In this document: positions 36,792 to 45,265 of the stretch, piece after piece
Layout of the letters: each line of letters begins with the position of its first letter
Numbering within the stretch: the first letter of the stretch is position 1
From: Candidatus Aminicenantota bacterium
GTDB lineage: Bacteria; Acidobacteriota; Aminicenantia; UBA2199
Assembly (NCBI GenBank): GCA_026393835.1
Contig: JAPKZK010000138.1
Location: 1 to 64,000 of the forward strand
Direction of reading: 5' to 3'
DNA: 64,000 nucleotides
Notes under the pieces: generated by a model
What the model was told of the DNA's origin: nothing
Seen by the model: the letters and a program-made list of their open reading frames with translations, nothing else
The model's database searches: none
Position numbers and translations under genes: made by a program

Positions 36792-36910
36792 CGAGGAAGA
36801 GTAAAATATCCCCTTGCTTTCGTTTCCCAGTTCCGGTATAGGTGACGCTTAAATTCAAAACGCCGGTTGACCGGCAAAGAAAGTGAATACCGACCGCCGG
36901 GGCCCCGGGC
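36792..36910. other. Spacer before the 20/21-nt array
   Basis: No gene seen; includes a short palindrome CGCCGGTTGACCGGC near 36861. Confidence 0.3.
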
Positions 36911-37342
36911 GCCGATTTTGGTGTTCAAAGCGCCGATTTGGCGTTAAAAGCCCTGAATTGGGGCCTGGGACTGCGAAACGGCGCTCGAAGCTTCATCATT
37001 TTTAAAAAAAACTCCGATATCGATGCTCCAAGCACCGGTATCGGTGCAAAAAGCTCGGAATCGGGATTTTTAGCTCTAAAATATCGGAGTTAAAAGCCCT
37101 AAATTGGAGTTCCGAACTCCGATAACGGAGTAAAAAGCGCCGATTTGGAGTTCCGAACACCGATGCCGGAGTAAAAAGCACCGATGTTCAAGCTTTGAGC
37201 GCTGATTTGGAGTTAAAAGCGCCGAATTGGAGTTCCGAACACCGATAACGGAGCAAAAAACGCCAAATCGGAGCTTCGAACACTGATTCGGAGGTAAAAG
37301 CCCCTATTTGGCGCTCCGGGCACCGATTTCGATATCTTCCCC
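36911..37342. repeat. Degenerate 20/21-nt tandem array with two alternating unit types
   Basis: About 21 units of 20-21 nt (one is 22), each usually beginning CCGAT or a close variant. From about 37098 on, units alternate: type A continues TTGGAGTTCCGAAC, type B continues AACGGAGTAAAAAGC, giving a higher-order period near 41 bp. Unrelated in sequence to the array at 9043 but similar in period. No reading frame is maintained because unit length varies. Confidence 0.75.
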
Positions 37343-37423
37343 CGTCCTGTCCCTTTTTTCCCCTACCCCCTAGTTTCTCCGCTCTTCCTTTTTTCCCACC
37401 CCCTGTCCGTTATTCTCTTCATT

Positions 37424-37481
37424 TCAATTCGTCAAACTCGAACATGGTCACGGTTCCGTTTAAGTTGGCGGAAAATATAGG
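37424..37481 (-). pseudogene. 3' end remnant of a second WD40 gene
   Basis: Read on the minus strand this encodes IFSANLNGTVTMFEFDELK and a TGA stop, nearly the same as the last residues VFTANRNGTVTVFEFDELK of the cyclase-NACHT-WD40 protein ending at 37913. The similarity spans about 55 bp and then breaks off. It is the tail of a deleted paralogue. Confidence 0.75.
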
Positions 37482-37550
37482 GGGTATCCCGGTTTTCCTG
37501 TCCCGATTTACCGGGAAAGTTCCAAAAAAAGCGGATTGCCGGGCAAAATT

Positions 37551-37856
37551 CTACAAAACATTCGAGAAATAGTGATCGATTACACGCAATTTGATAAAAA
37601 ATTGCGTCCAGCCAGGCGGTTGATATTTATTTGGTTCGAATGATACCTCCAGCGTCGTCGGAAGTAATTTTAGGTGCTGAAAAATGGAATATTCCACGTC
37701 GGATGGAGTTTTTTCCCCAAAAAAATCCATGCGACCGCTTTTTATGGAGTGTTTAACCAAAAAAAATCCCTGCCGCCACTTTTTGCCGATCTTTTTGACT
37801 GAAAAAATGAAGGCCGCGGCGATTTGGGGTTCTTTCCCAATATTTTTCTTCCCCAT
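37551..37856 (-). CDS. Doubtful hypothetical open frame
   Basis: A 101-codon frame. The C-terminal third (LEVSFEPNKYQPPGWTQFF) looks protein-like, while the N-terminal part is low-complexity and Lys/Phe-rich. There is no ribosome site at the ATG. It may be a gene fragment within the degraded zone between the array and the WD40 gene. Confidence 0.2.
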   Translation of the reverse strand: MGKKNIGKEPQIAAAFIFSVKKIGKKWRQGFFLVKHSIKSGRMDFFGEKTPSDVEYSIFQHLKLLPTTLEVSFEPNKYQPPGWTQFFIKLRVIDHYFSNVL

Positions 37857-37865
37857 TTTTCTTTA

Positions 37866-37910
37866 TCATTAACAATTAACCATTGACAATTGACAATTAA
37901 CAATTATTCC
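37866..37910. repeat. Short AT-rich direct repeats
   Basis: Repeated TTAACAATTAACCATTGACA-like segments just behind the stop of the cyclase-NACHT-WD40 gene; function unknown. Confidence 0.5.
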
Positions 37911-37912
37911 TT

Positions 37913-40900
37913 TCACTTCAATTCATCGAACTCGAACACGGTCACGGTTCCGTTACGGTTAGCTGTAAAAACTTTCCAGGGGGAGGTGGGTGATAAAGTA
38001 ATATAAGCAGGTACCCATGGGAGTTTCAGCGTTTTATTGCACTGTCCGGTTCCTAAATCCCAGATCTTTACTGCTTTATCATATCCACAGGATACCATAC
38101 GACTAGCATCAAGAGAAACGGCGCAACTATATACAGGCCCTAGATGCCCCTTAAAAGACCGGATATCGCTACCGCTTCCCACTTCCCAAAGTTTCAAAGT
38201 ATGATCCGCAGAGCCAGACACAATCCTATCTCCACCTGGTAAAAATTCACAACATGTAACATATCCATTATGACCGTGAAAAGTTCGTATTTCTTTTCCG
38301 CTATCCACGTTCCACAGTTTGATGGTATTATCCCAAGAGCCAGATAATACACGTTCTCCATTGGGCGAAAATGAACAGCTTACAACATTTGCCTTATGCC
38401 GCGTAAAGGCACGAATTTGTCTGCCGGTAGCTACATCCCAAAGTAATAAGTTAGTATCTACACTACCAGACACCACTCGCCCTCCGTCCGATGAAAACGC
38501 TAGGCTTATAACACATTTCTCATGACCATTAAAGGAACGGATTTCTTTCCCGGTCATTACATCCCAAAGCTTTATAGTATTATCCCACGAGCTTGATACT
38601 ATACGCTCTCCATCTGGGGAAAAAGCGCAACTATATACATCCGCCTGATGACCAATGAAGGAGCGTATTTCCATACCGCTCTCAATGTCCCATAATTTCA
38701 AAATATGATCATATCCTGCGGATAACAGCCACTTCCCATCTGGAGAAACCGCGCATCTATATACGTCCCCCTGATGACCGTTTAAGGTTTGGAATTCTTT
38801 CCCACTTTTCACATCCCACAGTTTTAATGTATGATCAATTGAGCCAGATGCCACACAGCCCCCGCCCGGCGAAAATGCGCAGCTATAGACAGGACCTTGA
38901 TGTCCGGTAAAAACTCGAATTTCTTTTCCGCTTACTGCGTCCCACAGTTTTAAGGTGTTATCTCTTGACGATGATACCACTAATTTCCCGTCCAGCGAAA
39001 AGGCGCAACATGTCACAGCGCTTTTATGCCCAAAATAGGAGTGGATTTCTCTTCCATTCTTTAGATCCCACAGCATTAAGGTACTATCTTCAGATGCTGA
39101 GAGAATAGTTTTCCCATCCGGTGAAAATGTACAATTTGTAACACTTTTTTTATGCCCAATAAAATTTAGGATTTCTCGGCCGGTCTTCACATCCCACAGT
39201 TTTATTGTATTATCGGATGAGCCAGACACAATCATCTGTCCATCAGGAGAAAATGCGCAGCTTGTAACATATCCCCTATGTCCTGAAAATTCACGAATTT
39301 TCCTTCCACTTTCAACATCCCACAAATTTATTTGGAAAGAATCAGATGTTGAGACTACCATCAGGCCATTCGGTGAAAACGCGCAACTGGAGATATGAAA
39401 TTGATCCCTGGCAAAAGAGTGGATTTCTTTATCGCATCCCACATCCCACAACCTTAATGTATTATCCCATGAGCCAGATACAACCTTCTTTCCATCCGCT
39501 GAAAAGGCGCAACATGTGACCTTGTCATTATGACCATGAAAAGATCGGATTTCTCTGCCGCTCTTTTGGTCCCAAAGCTTTAAGGAGCCATCCTCTGATG
39601 CAGACAGTACCAAATTCCCATTCGGTGAAAAGACACATCCCAGTACATCACTGGAATGCCTCAGGTTCGGACTACCGAAAAAACCAACCAATTCTTTACC
39701 AGTCAATTCCCGGTAATAGCTGAAGTTCTTATCCTCGGGGTGATATCGGAAAGTGTCCAGTTGTAGTACATTGTCATATAACTGCGTTTCTTTTTTTTGC
39801 TTTGCTTCCCATTTTTCTACCAACTCTTTTTGCGCCAGTTTCAACAGCAATTGTCTTCTCAACTCCACCAGTTCCGAGTCTCCCTTATCGAATCCGTTAT
39901 AATCTAAAAATTCCTCCAGGAAGGTAGGCCGACTCAATTTCAACACACTCTCAAACTGCCGGGAATTCTCTTTTAATTTTTCTTTATCTTCGGTCAATAG
40001 AGTATCTTTCATGTATAGGTAAACCCACTTCACTGCCAACCGGTTCCGTTCCACAATATCATCGATGGTTTTCCGCATGCTTTTTATTCGGATAACGTTA
40101 TAGGTTTTTTGCAGCAGCCACTCCACTTCGGAAAGACACTTCACCCCCAATCGGTAAACACGCTCCGGGTAAGGAACTTCCCTAACCAGGTCTCCCGTAT
40201 GCATTAATACATCGTAACCTGCCGGTAGGCTGCTGCCCGCGGCAATGGGAACTGTTTCCAATTCCAAAAAGTTTTCTCTTCCGACGCACTGCCGAACCAG
40301 AGACGAAAAACTGGTGGCGTCCTTTTTCGCTTTACCCACTATATAATAAGCGGCCAGGAACTCCATGACGGTTGAATGAAGGAACACATACTTCCCGGCA
40401 CCAGCCTGCAGGAGCAAATGATCCCGGTGAAACCGTTCCCTCCATTGCGCCGCCATTATGTCCGCGGCATTATCATCATATTGATAAGACATCCGCTCTT
40501 TGATAAACGATGTAAAATACGCATTCAACACCTCTTCGGCCACGGAACGTTGAACGATTCCGTCCACGTCTTCATAAAATAACTTGAAACAAAGGGATGC
40601 CAGGGCGTCACAAAGAATTTCCGTCTCTGTATGTTTATCGAAGAAATCAGGGGCCTTGATCTCCTGAAAAAATAATTCCATATTTTTGTACGGGAACAGC
40701 CCGGTTTTGATGTTTTCCCAGGCTTTCAGCAGGATGAATTTTATCAAAAGATCGTACATGGGGAAGCGGTGGTCGAATTTTTCATAGGCCTGGAAATAAG
40801 CGGTCACCAGCAGGGCGGTAATGGGGGTGGCTGCCATTTTGACAACCACTTCCTCTTGCCACAATGCTTCGCTAAATTTTTTATAGATGCTCGAATCTTC

Positions 40901-42358
40901 TTTCAGTAAATTCCTGGCCACAGCCCGCACCTGTTCCATATTCAAAGATAATACTTTAAATAGGGGGATGTTGCACCGTTTGATATCCTGGGCTAGGTGG
41001 ATGCTTTCAGAAGGTCGCGACGTTAGATACAGGCGGTTTTGCGATGCACGCCTGTAAAGGGTCATGAATACATCTTTCATTTTTTCCCGCGTGGGGATGT
41101 CCGCGGCTTCGTCCAGCGCATCCACCAGCAGCGTGACCCTGTTTTCTTGAAACGCCTGCTTTACCCGTTTAGTGGATTCCCTGAACTCAACTAACTGATC
41201 TGGCGTCAGCGCGTCTATTGTTTTTCCGAAAAGACACACCCAGGTCATAAAATCCAGGGCATCCTCTCCGCTTATATCACTTGTGGTTTCCGGGCCTTGA
41301 TACTGTTTATACCATGTGTCGAATAAAGGGGCATTTCCACAGGGCACAAAAAGTATCACCTGCTTTTTCCCTTCCTCTTGCATTTCATTCTTTTTAAATT
41401 CTTTATATGCTATATTGCGGAGGATGGTGGTTTTGCCGGCACCGGGCAGGCCCATGATTATTCCTGTTCGGAATTTTTCATATAATGTAGGAACATCAAT
41501 GTCGTTAAGTTTTGACTGGCGGATAAATTCCTGTTCCATATCCAACTCATGGAACGGCCATTCCCCTTTTCCCACATGCCGCACTTTTTTAAATCCTCTC
41601 TTTTCTATATTGTCTTCCCTTTCTTCCGGCGGGTATTCATCGAATTTCTTTAGAAACTGGTCATCATCGCATACGAGGGAGAGGTTGATAAAATTTTTCT
41701 CCATGGGAACCGGTGGGTAAATATTGCCGAAAACCGGGATATATTGAACCTCATTTTCCAATTGGTTTAAGCGAGGTTCCAGAAGGTTGGAAGCTATTTC
41801 TTGCTCCTTTACGATACGCAATTTATAAACCATAGGCTCCCACTCCCGATTGTCGAATCCTTTTAGAGGTTCACGCAAATCCATACGAAAAACCTCCAAG
41901 CGCTTTTCGGTCAAAAGGCTTTTAATGCCTTCGTAGAGTGAAGGGGTAACCACCAATTCCCATGTTTGGGCCTGCTTTTCCAAGCGAAATAGAATAATAC
42001 CTTCGGGGCAGACCAAGTCTACCGGTCGGCCATTTTCTATTTTAAACTGGAAAAAACCGCTGTGGGCCACCATGCGGAACCTGGATATAAAACCGTATTT
42101 ATCTTCCGGTTTATCCCGATGGAATAGGTCCAGCATGATATCCAGCAGCCCTTCCACGTCGTAGCCAAACAGCAGTGCGGCGTCGCCGATGGACTTAATA
42201 ACCTGAAATCCATATTTCATGGAAATCCCCGTTACCTTTTCCTGGAAATAATCGGTATATTTTGCTGTGTACTTTTTTCCCAATTTCGTGGCCTGGCCGG
42301 TGAAATTCACGATGTCTACCATTGCCAGTATGCCGTGTAATGTTTTATGTTCCGCCAT
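37913..42358 (-). CDS. Class III cyclase-homology / NACHT / WD40 protein
   Basis: A 1481-residue protein of three parts. Residues 8-150 form a class III nucleotidyl-cyclase homology domain with both metal Asp residues, D15 (MVDIVNFT) and D59 (IKSIGDAAL), and Lys55 at the purine-recognition position; Arg125 is present but the catalytic Asn expected four residues before it is Ile121. Residues about 295-560 are a NACHT NTPase (Walker A GLPGAGKTT at 303-311, Walker B LLVDALDEA with D413/E417), followed by a helical region. Residues about 895-1481 are 14 WD40 blades, enough for two seven-bladed propellers. No membrane segment. It is the last gene of a three-gene operon with an AAA ATPase and a small protein. 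A role in signalling or phage defence is inference from domain type. Confidence 0.9.
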   Translation of the reverse strand: MAEHKTLHGILAMVDIVNFTGQATKLGKKYTAKYTDYFQEKVTGISMKYGFQVIKSIGDAALLFGYDVEGLLDIMLDLFHRDKPEDKYGFISRFRMVAHSGFFQFKIENGRPVDLVCPEGIILFRLEKQAQTWELVVTPSLYEGIKSLLTEKRLEVFRMDLREPLKGFDNREWEPMVYKLRIVKEQEIASNLLEPRLNQLENEVQYIPVFGNIYPPVPMEKNFINLSLVCDDDQFLKKFDEYPPEEREDNIEKRGFKKVRHVGKGEWPFHELDMEQEFIRQSKLNDIDVPTLYEKFRTGIIMGLPGAGKTTILRNIAYKEFKKNEMQEEGKKQVILFVPCGNAPLFDTWYKQYQGPETTSDISGEDALDFMTWVCLFGKTIDALTPDQLVEFRESTKRVKQAFQENRVTLLVDALDEAADIPTREKMKDVFMTLYRRASQNRLYLTSRPSESIHLAQDIKRCNIPLFKVLSLNMEQVRAVARNLLKEDSSIYKKFSEALWQEEVVVKMAATPITALLVTAYFQAYEKFDHRFPMYDLLIKFILLKAWENIKTGLFPYKNMELFFQEIKAPDFFDKHTETEILCDALASLCFKLFYEDVDGIVQRSVAEEVLNAYFTSFIKERMSYQYDDNAADIMAAQWRERFHRDHLLLQAGAGKYVFLHSTVMEFLAAYYIVGKAKKDATSFSSLVRQCVGRENFLELETVPIAAGSSLPAGYDVLMHTGDLVREVPYPERVYRLGVKCLSEVEWLLQKTYNVIRIKSMRKTIDDIVERNRLAVKWVYLYMKDTLLTEDKEKLKENSRQFESVLKLSRPTFLEEFLDYNGFDKGDSELVELRRQLLLKLAQKELVEKWEAKQKKETQLYDNVLQLDTFRYHPEDKNFSYYRELTGKELVGFFGSPNLRHSSDVLGCVFSPNGNLVLSASEDGSLKLWDQKSGREIRSFHGHNDKVTCCAFSADGKKVVSGSWDNTLRLWDVGCDKEIHSFARDQFHISSCAFSPNGLMVVSTSDSFQINLWDVESGRKIREFSGHRGYVTSCAFSPDGQMIVSGSSDNTIKLWDVKTGREILNFIGHKKSVTNCTFSPDGKTILSASEDSTLMLWDLKNGREIHSYFGHKSAVTCCAFSLDGKLVVSSSRDNTLKLWDAVSGKEIRVFTGHQGPVYSCAFSPGGGCVASGSIDHTLKLWDVKSGKEFQTLNGHQGDVYRCAVSPDGKWLLSAGYDHILKLWDIESGMEIRSFIGHQADVYSCAFSPDGERIVSSSWDNTIKLWDVMTGKEIRSFNGHEKCVISLAFSSDGGRVVSGSVDTNLLLWDVATGRQIRAFTRHKANVVSCSFSPNGERVLSGSWDNTIKLWNVDSGKEIRTFHGHNGYVTCCEFLPGGDRIVSGSADHTLKLWEVGSGSDIRSFKGHLGPVYSCAVSLDASRMVSCGYDKAVKIWDLGTGQCNKTLKLPWVPAYITLSPTSPWKVFTANRNGTVTVFEFDELK

Positions 42359-42368
42359 TAGCTTTCTC

Positions 42369-42683
42369 CTACGCCGGTAGGAATTCCTCTTTCTTAAACC
42401 ACTTTTTAAAATTCGCGGGCGAATAGATTTTTATTTCTTTAAAGAATTTATTCTTGTAAATACCCAACCCTAACCTAACCGAAACTGACCGGACATGCGT
42501 TTTATATCTTTTTCCCTTCTTGGAAGGGGTATCGTCATCAACAACATCCGCATCGATCGAGGGATTCTTTTTATCATTGTATACCAGGACAAAGGACTTA
42601 TCCAGGTTAATGTTACCGATGGTCTCCAAACAATCGCCGAAATTTTTGTAAATTATCTCTTTAACTCCGGTTACATCGATCAT
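42369..42683 (-). CDS. Small protein between the ATPase and the cyclase-NACHT gene
   Basis: A 104-residue soluble, charged protein I do not recognise; notable is an acidic patch DADVVDDDTPSKKGKRYKTH and a hydrophobic-basic ending NFKKWFKKEEFLPA. It sits 8 bp behind the ATPase stop and 10 bp before the cyclase-NACHT start, so it is clearly cotranscribed and probably works with both. Confidence 0.65.
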   Translation of the reverse strand: MIDVTGVKEIIYKNFGDCLETIGNINLDKSFVLVYNDKKNPSIDADVVDDDTPSKKGKRYKTHVRSVSVRLGLGIYKNKFFKEIKIYSPANFKKWFKKEEFLPA

Positions 42684-42691
42684 CAGCCGTC

Positions 42692-44002
42692 CTACTGGAG
42701 TAATTCCAATTCATCGAAAGGTTTCGATAATTTTTCAAATATCGGGGATGGGTCATGGGTAACGTCATATACCCGCGATACAAATGCGCCGTCTTTTTTA
42801 TCGGCCAGGTAAAAAGCGGCTGCGCCTTTCTCCAGGTTTTTGTCGCAATAAAGCTGCAGCGCTTCGATAAGATAAGGACTGTGGGAAGTTAATAAAATGG
42901 GATTCCCTTCCTTAACCAGTTTAACCAGCACTTCCGCAAACCGGGTTTGCCATTGTGGATGCATATGGGTTTCAGGCTCGTCGATGACCAGCAAACTTTT
43001 CCTGGAAATGAACCCGTTCAGCAGTAATATATTGATTGCCCCCATATACTTAATACCGGAAGCGATGGAAATTCCCTTAAACCTTTTATTCCCTTTTTCA
43101 AAGACAAAATCCCTTTCCTCCGGGGCATAATAAAAATCTCCCTGGATAATATGACGAATACGTTCGGGAATCTCCAGCGACGTCCTCCCGGTTTTCCGGT
43201 CCGTAAGTTTCATGATAAAGTCCTTCATATATTCGGGGGCATAGCCTTTTTCAAGGTAATCTACCTTTTTCCTGGTTTCAATGTCCATATCGAATTCATT
43301 TTTGGAGAAACGGAGCAGGTCGGCCAGGTTTAATAATACGGGGGACTCGATAAAGGTAGCGTCTTCATAATAAAATTCCCGGTCTAATCGAACCGTTATG
43401 GAACCGTTGCTCCCTGTTATCTCGAACACTGTCTTATTTCCTTCTTCACCGGTAATCGAATAGCCTTTATTTTCTGAGAATTTGTTGGCCACTTCCCCGT
43501 TGAACAGCGAGTTCATGTATTTTCCGAAAGACCGTTTAAATATCTCTTCCGGCGACGGCTTTTTATCGACGAATTCGATAACCTGGGCAGGGAAATTGGC
43601 AAAATTTATATCGATCCCGGAAACCGTCTTTATGACCTCAGCGACGCTTTTTAGTTTTTCATCGAGGGAGAGTCGGATTTTATCTTTATCCGGGGGAGTA
43701 TCCATCATTTTAAGGGCATCGTTTTTAAGTTCGAGAAATATAGCCCTCACGTCCGCAAGCGCGGGAGAGTTGCTGTATTTTCTTTTGAAATCGGAATAAT
43801 AGTCTTCGATAGTATCTTCGATATTTCTCATCCGGTAAACGAGGGCGTCTTTTTCATACCGGTTAAAAGTTTTGATAATGGAAAAAATGAGTTTACCGAT
43901 GGTGCTTTTTCCCGTATCGTTCTCACCGGCAATCACTGTCAGGCCATTCAAACGGATACCGGCTTCTTCTACCATTCCGGCATTCTTAAATGTTATAAGC
44001 AT
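42692..44002 (-). CDS. AAA_21/OLD-like ATPase, first gene of the putative defence operon
   Basis: A 436-residue ABC/SMC-like ATPase with Walker A GENDTGKST at 26-34, a Ser-Gly signature-like ASGIKYMGAINILLL, Walker B LLVIDEPETHMHPQWQ and H-loop ILLTSHSPYLI. No nuclease domain follows. Related proteins act as the sensor/ATPase component of several antiphage systems (OLD, AbiEii-like, PARIS-like ATPases). The gene has a near-consensus promoter and an AGAGGT site 7 nt before the ATG, and heads the operon ending in the cyclase-NACHT-WD40 gene. Confidence 0.85.
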   Translation of the reverse strand: MLITFKNAGMVEEAGIRLNGLTVIAGENDTGKSTIGKLIFSIIKTFNRYEKDALVYRMRNIEDTIEDYYSDFKRKYSNSPALADVRAIFLELKNDALKMMDTPPDKDKIRLSLDEKLKSVAEVIKTVSGIDINFANFPAQVIEFVDKKPSPEEIFKRSFGKYMNSLFNGEVANKFSENKGYSITGEEGNKTVFEITGSNGSITVRLDREFYYEDATFIESPVLLNLADLLRFSKNEFDMDIETRKKVDYLEKGYAPEYMKDFIMKLTDRKTGRTSLEIPERIRHIIQGDFYYAPEERDFVFEKGNKRFKGISIASGIKYMGAINILLLNGFISRKSLLVIDEPETHMHPQWQTRFAEVLVKLVKEGNPILLTSHSPYLIEALQLYCDKNLEKGAAAFYLADKKDGAFVSRVYDVTHDPSPIFEKLSKPFDELELLQ

Positions 44003-44036
44003 TTAAACCTCTATTGTCATTATATTTTCTGCCTTA

Positions 44037-44065
44037 ATCATAGAAGAAAAAATGATAAATGTCAA
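44037..44065 (-). promoter_or_regulatory. Promoter of the ATPase / cyclase-NACHT operon
   Basis: On the minus strand TTGACA (44065-44060), 17 nt, TATGAT (44042-44037). Predicted start near 44030; leader of 28 nt with a ribosome site. Confidence 0.65.
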
Positions 44066-44136
44066 CCCGCTTTCCCGTATAACCAGGACCTGGGACAGGG
44101 AGATTAGGAGACAGCCCGGAAATCCCTCAAAAATTG

Positions 44137-44400
44137 GCGAATGATGAATGATGAATGATGAAAAAGGAAAATCCGAAATTCGAAATAGCGTTACATGAAA
44201 TTCGAAACAAATCCAAATGACCAAAACGGTAAAAAGATAAAATGATGAATGCTGAATGATGAATGATGAAAAAAAACATTCGTGAAAATTCGAGTAATTC
44301 GTGGGCTTGCTTTTGTTTGGAATTTTGAAAATTTGAATTTTGAATTTGTTTCGAATTTCGTGCTTCATGAGGCGTGCTTCGGATTTATTATAATTAATGG
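44137..44400. repeat. Dispersed AATGATG / TTCGAATTTC repeat, copy 2
   Basis: Two runs of AATGATG units (44142-44163 and about 44242-44270) and the same TTCGAAATTC, TTTCGAATTTCGTGCTT and AATTCGTGGGC blocks found at 10080-10345. It fills the gap between the defence-like operon and the rRNA/tRNA methyltransferase gene. No gene seen. Confidence 0.65.
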
Positions 44401-45189
44401 TCAAGCCGGATGCTGTAGTTTCCTCAACTCATGCATGATAATGCAGGCGCTAACCCCTACATTCAACGATTCCACTTTATCGGTCTGGGAAACCCGGAGC
44501 GCCGGATACCGAAGAAAAAACGCCTCCGGCAATCCCTGCCCCTCATTGCCAAATAATACTAGACAGGGAAACCGAACTTGCTCCGGCCCCAACGTCCCCA
44601 CGGCACCCGGGATATCGTGAGATGACGTTAAATAGATATTCAGCCCGGCTTTTTCCGCTTTTCCCACCAGGTCCTCGATGGTCTCGAAATGCTGGAATGG
44701 AACTTCGAAAAAAGCGTCCTGGGCCGCCCTTAAAAATTTGGGGTTGGTGGGCTTGACGCAAGCCCCGGAAAAGGCGACGGCGTCCATCCCAAACGCCGCG
44801 GCACAGCGGAATACGGTCCCGGCATTGGCCGGGTCCTGGATACTATCCAACGCAATTATAACTTTCACCCGCCGGAAATCGATGTGTTTCTCTTTCAATT
44901 CCAATACAGCTATAAAATCGGGCGTCTCCTTTAGAGAAGATATTTTTTTGAGAACACCGTCATTGACGTACCAGGTCTCTTTAACATTCCCGGCAGGGAT
45001 AGACAGCCGGTTTTCCTTTGCTTCATGAATTACCAGGATATTTACTTTCATCCCCCTCCGGAGAATATCCCCAACCAATTTCTCGCCCTCGAAAAAGTAA
45101 TAATGGTCCTTCTTATCCAGCAGGTCTTTTACCCGCGGATTGGTACGGGAAGTGATGCGATGTATTGTTTGTCTTTCTTGTTGAACCAT
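44401..45189 (-). CDS. TrmH/SpoU-family RNA 2'-O-methyltransferase
   Basis: A 262-residue SPOUT enzyme that methylates a ribose 2'-OH in rRNA or tRNA. N-terminal substrate-binding domain (ITSRTNPRVKDLLDKKD) and the three SpoU motifs: LDSIQDPANAGTVFR, LVLFGNEGQGLP, and SLNVGVSACIIMHELR. The start at 45189 has GGAGG 5 nt upstream; a longer frame overlaps the upstream radical SAM gene and lacks support. The target nucleotide (for example Gm2251-type) cannot be told from sequence. Confidence 0.9.
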   Translation of the reverse strand: MVQQERQTIHRITSRTNPRVKDLLDKKDHYYFFEGEKLVGDILRRGMKVNILVIHEAKENRLSIPAGNVKETWYVNDGVLKKISSLKETPDFIAVLELKEKHIDFRRVKVIIALDSIQDPANAGTVFRCAAAFGMDAVAFSGACVKPTNPKFLRAAQDAFFEVPFQHFETIEDLVGKAEKAGLNIYLTSSHDIPGAVGTLGPEQVRFPCLVLFGNEGQGLPEAFFLRYPALRVSQTDKVESLNVGVSACIIMHELRKLQHPA

Positions 45190-45211
45190 AATACCTCCGG
45201 CGGGCGCCGCG

Positions 45212-45243
45212 CCAGGGGGCTTTTTTGAAAAATCGCCCCCTGG
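45212..45243. repeat. Imperfect hairpin with shared flank
   Basis: Arms CCAGGGGGC (45212-45220) and GCCCCCTGG (45235-45243) around TTTTTTGAAAAATC, followed by CCCTAAAA and ACTTTT. The same layout (palindrome, TTTTGAAAA centre, CCTAAAA, ACTTTTATTTAT) occurs at 47787-47840. Confidence 0.55.
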
Positions 45244-45265
45244 ACCCCTAAAAAACTTTTGTTTA

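Noticed and set aside
36911-37342. CRISPR array
   Set aside because: Period is 20-22 nt with no constant repeat/variable spacer division, and no cas genes are nearby.
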